Positions 60,829 to 64,000 of a stretch of DNA of 64,000 nucleotides are shown one piece after another. Each line of letters begins with the position of its first letter. The first letter of the stretch is position 1. This DNA comes from Antitrichia curtipendula (Eukaryota; Streptophyta; Bryopsida; Hypnales; Leucodontaceae): assembly GCA_951230915.1 (NCBI GenBank), contig OX579635.1:15748001-15812000 (forward strand), written 5' to 3'. A program made the position numbers and the translations under genes. The notes under the pieces were generated by a model, which worked only from the letters and a program-made list of their open reading frames with translations, had not been told where the DNA came from and ran no database searches.

Positions 60829-61381
60829 GGGGTTGCACTTAGTTCTACTACAATAAACCACGTGCGAACATGTGGTTTCTAATAAACTATAATTTCAACC
60901 TAAAATTTTGAGCATTGTTTAATAATGACTATAGGTTTCTATTGCCAAATTTTCAACTCAAATGAAATATGAAATGATTTCTAGAAGAGGTTGAAAATGA
61001 ACTAAAATGACATGTTTTTCAATTCAAATAACTATAGAGAACACATTAAGATGACCATTGAAACAATATTCAGCTCAAAAGAAAATTTCAATAGAGATTT
61101 ATTTTTAGGAATTTTTTGTTCATTTTTTAAACAATTTTTTCTTATATAATATAGGAGTGTGAGTTATTTTTCAGTTCTATGGTGTATCTTTTTACTTCAG
61201 AATTTGTAACTAATTATTATTAACAAATAAAAATATCAATAATCCAAAACATAAACTTTCAAAGTAGGAAAATCTATTCATATTTTAAAAAAAATTCAAA
61301 ATTCAAAATTCAAAAAGTAAATAGGGGGTCTAAAGTTTTGTTTGCACGTGGTTTCTAATGGATATTCTAAGTGAACTCCCC
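60829..61381. mobile_element. dispersed 555-bp repeat, copy 2
   Basis: It starts GGGGTTGCACTTAGTTCTAC and ends CTAAGTGAACTCCCC, with internal sequence parallel to 4923-5477 throughout. The flanks GCTT (left) and AAGC (right) extend the inverted repeat by four bases. Non-coding. Confidence 0.6.
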
Positions 61382-61692
61382 AAGCAATAAGGTTTGTAGT
61401 AGACACAACTACAATTCCACTTTTTCATAAATTTGCGGTGATTTTTTGTTTTCTGATCGTTGCAAAGAGACCACAAGGATAAATCTAGAAAGACAAGAAG
61501 AAACATCAATGTTGAATAGCATTTCGAGTAATTATAATAGGCCCCGTAAAATGCAACATTAAGTCAAAATTTTCAATTCAAAACTGCTGTTGAATATGAA
61601 CGTTTGAAATGTTGGGTATCAAATACACAAACCTTTGTGCATGGCTTTCAAAACGACTGTCGCAAGTTGATTAATGGTAAACAGTGCAACCG

Positions 61693-61857
61693 ATCACAAA
61701 GATCAGGGCATGCCAATATGGTGCATTGAAATGATATCAAGCTAATTTGGTACCAACCTTCCACGCTAGGTTGATATTGAGTTTGCATGGAGGTTGGCAT
61801 CAAATTAGCTTCATAGCATTTCAATGCATCATATTGGCATGCCCTGACCTTTGTGAT
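61693..61857. ncRNA. miRNA-like hairpin with 67-base arms
   Basis: The left arm 61693-61759 and right arm 61791-61857 are equal in length and differ at only six positions with no gaps; some mismatches would be G-U pairs in RNA. The loop is 31 bases and its ends (TCCA/TGGA) also pair. Regular spaced mismatches and lack of indels resemble a young plant MIRNA locus or an siRNA hairpin. A MITE is the alternative, but no target duplication is evident. Confidence 0.55.
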
Positions 61858-61914
61858 TTGAGTTCCCTTGATTTGGTTATACACTGAAGTTTCTTATTTA
61901 GAGAAACACTCCTT

Positions 61915-62314
61915 GGGTCATCTAGAGATTCCATATTTCCATACTTGCCCGCAAACTAAAACTCCTTGTAACTTTCATCTCATAATTCATAATGGAAAGA
62001 TTCAAAACTTTCCACGTACAAATAAACCTAAAGAACCAATTTCAGATTTTTTTATTCTTTTTAAAAATGATTTTTAAAGAAGTTTTTTGAACTACTCACC
62101 TTGCTCGCCGAGTAATGAAAGTTACATATCAGGCAATAACTTCTTAATAATGTAATGAAAAGTTTAGAAAATTGTTGGGTCTTAAAGCTATCCTTTCATT
62201 TCTTTGGGCACATGTTGTGTGAAATTTTCAAAGAGAAAAAGTAAAAACTTCGTTTGTATTGAGCTACCCAAAATCGGAATGTTTCCAAAAAAAACAATGT
62301 TTGACCTTAAGGGG
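61915..62314. mobile_element. piggyBac-type element I, left part missing
   Basis: The right end GACCTTAAGGGG-TTAA (TTAA 62315-62318) is clear. Upstream phrases (AGAGATTCCATA, TTGCCCGCAAACTAAAACTC, AATGGAAAGATTCAAAACTT, TCTTAAAGCTA) parallel the right half of elements E and F. The left half is absent beyond about 61915, so the copy is 5'-truncated. Confidence 0.65.
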
Positions 62315-62689
62315 TTAAGTATTCCCAAACAAAACATAAGTATTGTGAAAATGCAATAAAATCAACAATTGCTTCTTGCAATCACCAAAGTAAACTATCA
62401 ATTTGCAATCAAATCATCTTCCTAATACTCAAAATACAACTAGTGGTTCTACGATTCTACCAGTCAATTACAACTTCCATTTTTCCTATGCTTATGCATC
62501 TTTTACTTGTGATAAAACTTGCATAGTATCCAAGCTCTTAAAATATGTATAAAATACATAAAAATATAGAAAAATTCTTATAGAATCTATAGTTAAAAGA
62601 TTAATTATCTTTTAATACAAAAAACATTAAGTATGGCATTTCCTAAAGCTAAAAAAGAATACATTAAATTTTTTTGTGTCACATTTTTT

Positions 62690-62820
62690 TATGGGCCCCT
62701 TCTAAACACGCTTACGCTCCCCTGTAGGGAACCTTGGCGGGGAACTTCGGGGCCGGTGGGAACGCTTCCGGGGAACGTTTGGGAACGTTGGATTTACATT
62801 CTGGCTTCCCTTCTCCATGA
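62690..62820. repeat. GC-rich TIR-like stretch with GGGAACG repeats
   Basis: GGGCCCCTTCTAAACACGCT at 62693 is reminiscent of the Harbinger-like end GGGCGGGTTTATACACGCT at 39258. It is followed by several GGGGAAC/GGGAACG units. This may be the left end of an element carrying the gene fragments to its right; the right end would be outside the window. Confidence 0.3.
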
Positions 62821-63043
62821 ACTGGACGTCGTGACATCAGGATCCCTCTGGCGGTGTGCAGGTTTTGTATGTCGTTGGAAACCTCCACCAATTCTTAGAA
62901 TAATATTCATTGACATTCATTTCCCCAGTGAGGATTCCCTTGCAGAATTGAGTAACAAAAATCCGCTTAAATAGAATCAATGGTTTTGTAGTAATAGAAT
63001 TTTCCTTTCTACAGACTCAGACGCACTGGAGACGTTGTTCAAT

Positions 63044-63195
63044 ATGGCAATGGCTACAGTGTTGCCGAATGCTGGTTCGATTTATCAAAGCTCGAGTTCT
63101 TGTCGCCTTTTGAGTTCCAAATTGAGCGTAGTAGGGAAATCATTTTCGCTAAGGCCTCTTCCTTGCAAGGTGATACGCTTTAGCGGAATTCGATG
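63044..63195 (+). CDS. transit-peptide-like first exon
   Basis: ATG at 63044 opens MAMATVLPNAGSIYQSSSSC then RLLSSKLSVVGKSFSLRPLP, rich in serine and poor in acids like a chloroplast transit peptide, and ends at a good donor ATG-GTAAGG. Its phase (two bases over) does not fit the next recognisable exon at 63274, so it may belong to another gene or to a chimeric assembly of fragments. Confidence 0.4.
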
Positions 63196-63273
63196 GTAAG
63201 GACTCGTTCTCAATACTCAGAAGCTTAAAATTTGTGGCAATTTCTAGAGTATTGAAATTGACGTGATATACAG

Positions 63274-64000
63274 CTGGTCGTGTCCTCCAAACTTTGAGAC
63301 TGCTGCTGGATCTGCTCCAGGCTCCTGATCCAGATACACTGGAGAAATTCCTGGCTCGAATTCCCATGCATGGTGTTCACTGTTGTCATTGTTTCGTCTC
63401 ATGGTTACTTTGGTCAAGCAGGTGTTCTCGGCTTGCCCGATACTGGTGGTCAGGTATGAACCTCACATAGATCCCTTTTGCGGCCAGTCCCTTGTTTCTG
63501 GTGTTTCTCACTAAGGTTTGTGATACCTTTTATGCTATGTTCAACTGCTTTCTTTGTGCTTCCGGGGACATCGATTTTGCTATAATACCCTCTATTTTTA
63601 TTGCCACTCGACTACTTATTCAAATTTTATGCTTTATGGGGAGTAGGTTATGTACATCTTGGATCAAGTGAGAGCTTTGGAAAATCAAATGTTCGAGAAT
63701 TTCAGGTTACAAGGGTTGGACTTCAAACCGCAGATTATAACTGTATGTTTCAACAAGTTACTCCTCATAGTGCAAATTCCGCTTAACTTCTGCTATGCAC
63801 TCAATTGTAAGTCAGGAGATTGGCAGAACCATTATAACTTCTGATTTAGAATAGTGACTATGTGTTTGGCATTTGTGGCAGCTCACGCAACTCATTCCCA
63901 ATGCCATTGGTACCACCTGCAATCAGCGCATTGAAAAGGTGACAGGTACTGAGTATTCGAGAATTTTACGTGTTCCTTTTCGTCACGGAGGCAAAATTCT
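63274..64000 (+). pseudogene. sucrose synthase fragment, frameshifted, runs off the window
   Basis: Exons 63274-63453, 63647-63742 and 63882 to the window end, all with GT-AG borders. They encode [20 protein letters not shown] and [11 protein letters not shown], then [20 protein letters not shown] followed by LPDTGGQ, then VMYILDQVRALENQMFENFR, and [20 protein letters not shown] up to [12 protein letters not shown]. This is the start of the glycosyltransferase region of sucrose synthase (UDP plus sucrose to UDP-glucose plus fructose, reversible, cytosolic). In the first exon CATG is duplicated (63365-63368 and 63369-63372), shifting the frame between RIPM and VFTVV. The upstream 250-odd residues expected for this enzyme are absent. 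Either a pseudogene or one sequencing error in an otherwise good gene; the missing N-terminal exons favour a pseudogene. Confidence 0.75.

Overview
The window is a stretch of a nuclear genome, most likely from a land plant. The evidence is small genes with GT-AG introns, interstitial TTTAGGG telomere-type repeats, and plant-type genes: a Nod19-family protein, TCTP, a mitoribosomal mL64 homologue and sucrose synthase sequence. The very AT-rich spacers, short introns and F-box style would suit a moss or other bryophyte, but the species cannot be fixed from sequence alone. There is one 200-bp assembly gap (27934-28133).

Genes sit in a few GC-balanced islands. These are a five-exon Nod19-like gene (917-3277, minus), a four-exon mL64-like mitochondrial ribosomal protein gene (14007-15303, plus), a four-exon TCTP gene (33887-35355, minus), a two-exon F-box gene (51425-53398, minus), a broken piece of a type II 3-dehydroquinate synthase gene (55077-55580, minus), and a transit-peptide-like exon followed by frameshifted sucrose synthase exons at the right edge (63044-64000, plus). 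I reconstructed all exon models by eye from splice sites, frame and family conservation. The genes appear unrelated in function, and there is no operon-like logic.

Most of the rest is DNA transposons. The centrepiece is a complete piggyBac element (17852-23418): TTAA target duplications on both sides, CCCC...GGGG ends, a transposase with the three catalytic aspartates and a cysteine-rich tail, broken only by one in-frame TGA, plus overlapping open frames upstream that may encode an N-terminal or accessory protein. Around it lies a family of short elements with TTAA-CCCCTAAAGG...CCTTTAGGGG-TTAA ends (16648, 25892, 28860, 41522, 43548, 43540, 48234 and 62314), one nested inside another. This looks like a piggyBac-type non-autonomous family in a plant genome, and it is the most novel feature here.

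Other mobile DNA includes two CACTA-like elements with TTGCAAC-rich subterminal sequence, a Harbinger-like element with TTA duplications (39258-41323), several TA-flanked MITEs, a large foldback (26832-27698), minisatellite-bearing repeats, and a dispersed 555-bp repeat. A segmental duplication (about 38.2-43.4 kb versus 56.9-58.9 kb) preserves empty sites that confirm the boundaries of two insertions. Three compact hairpins are candidates for small-RNA precursors.
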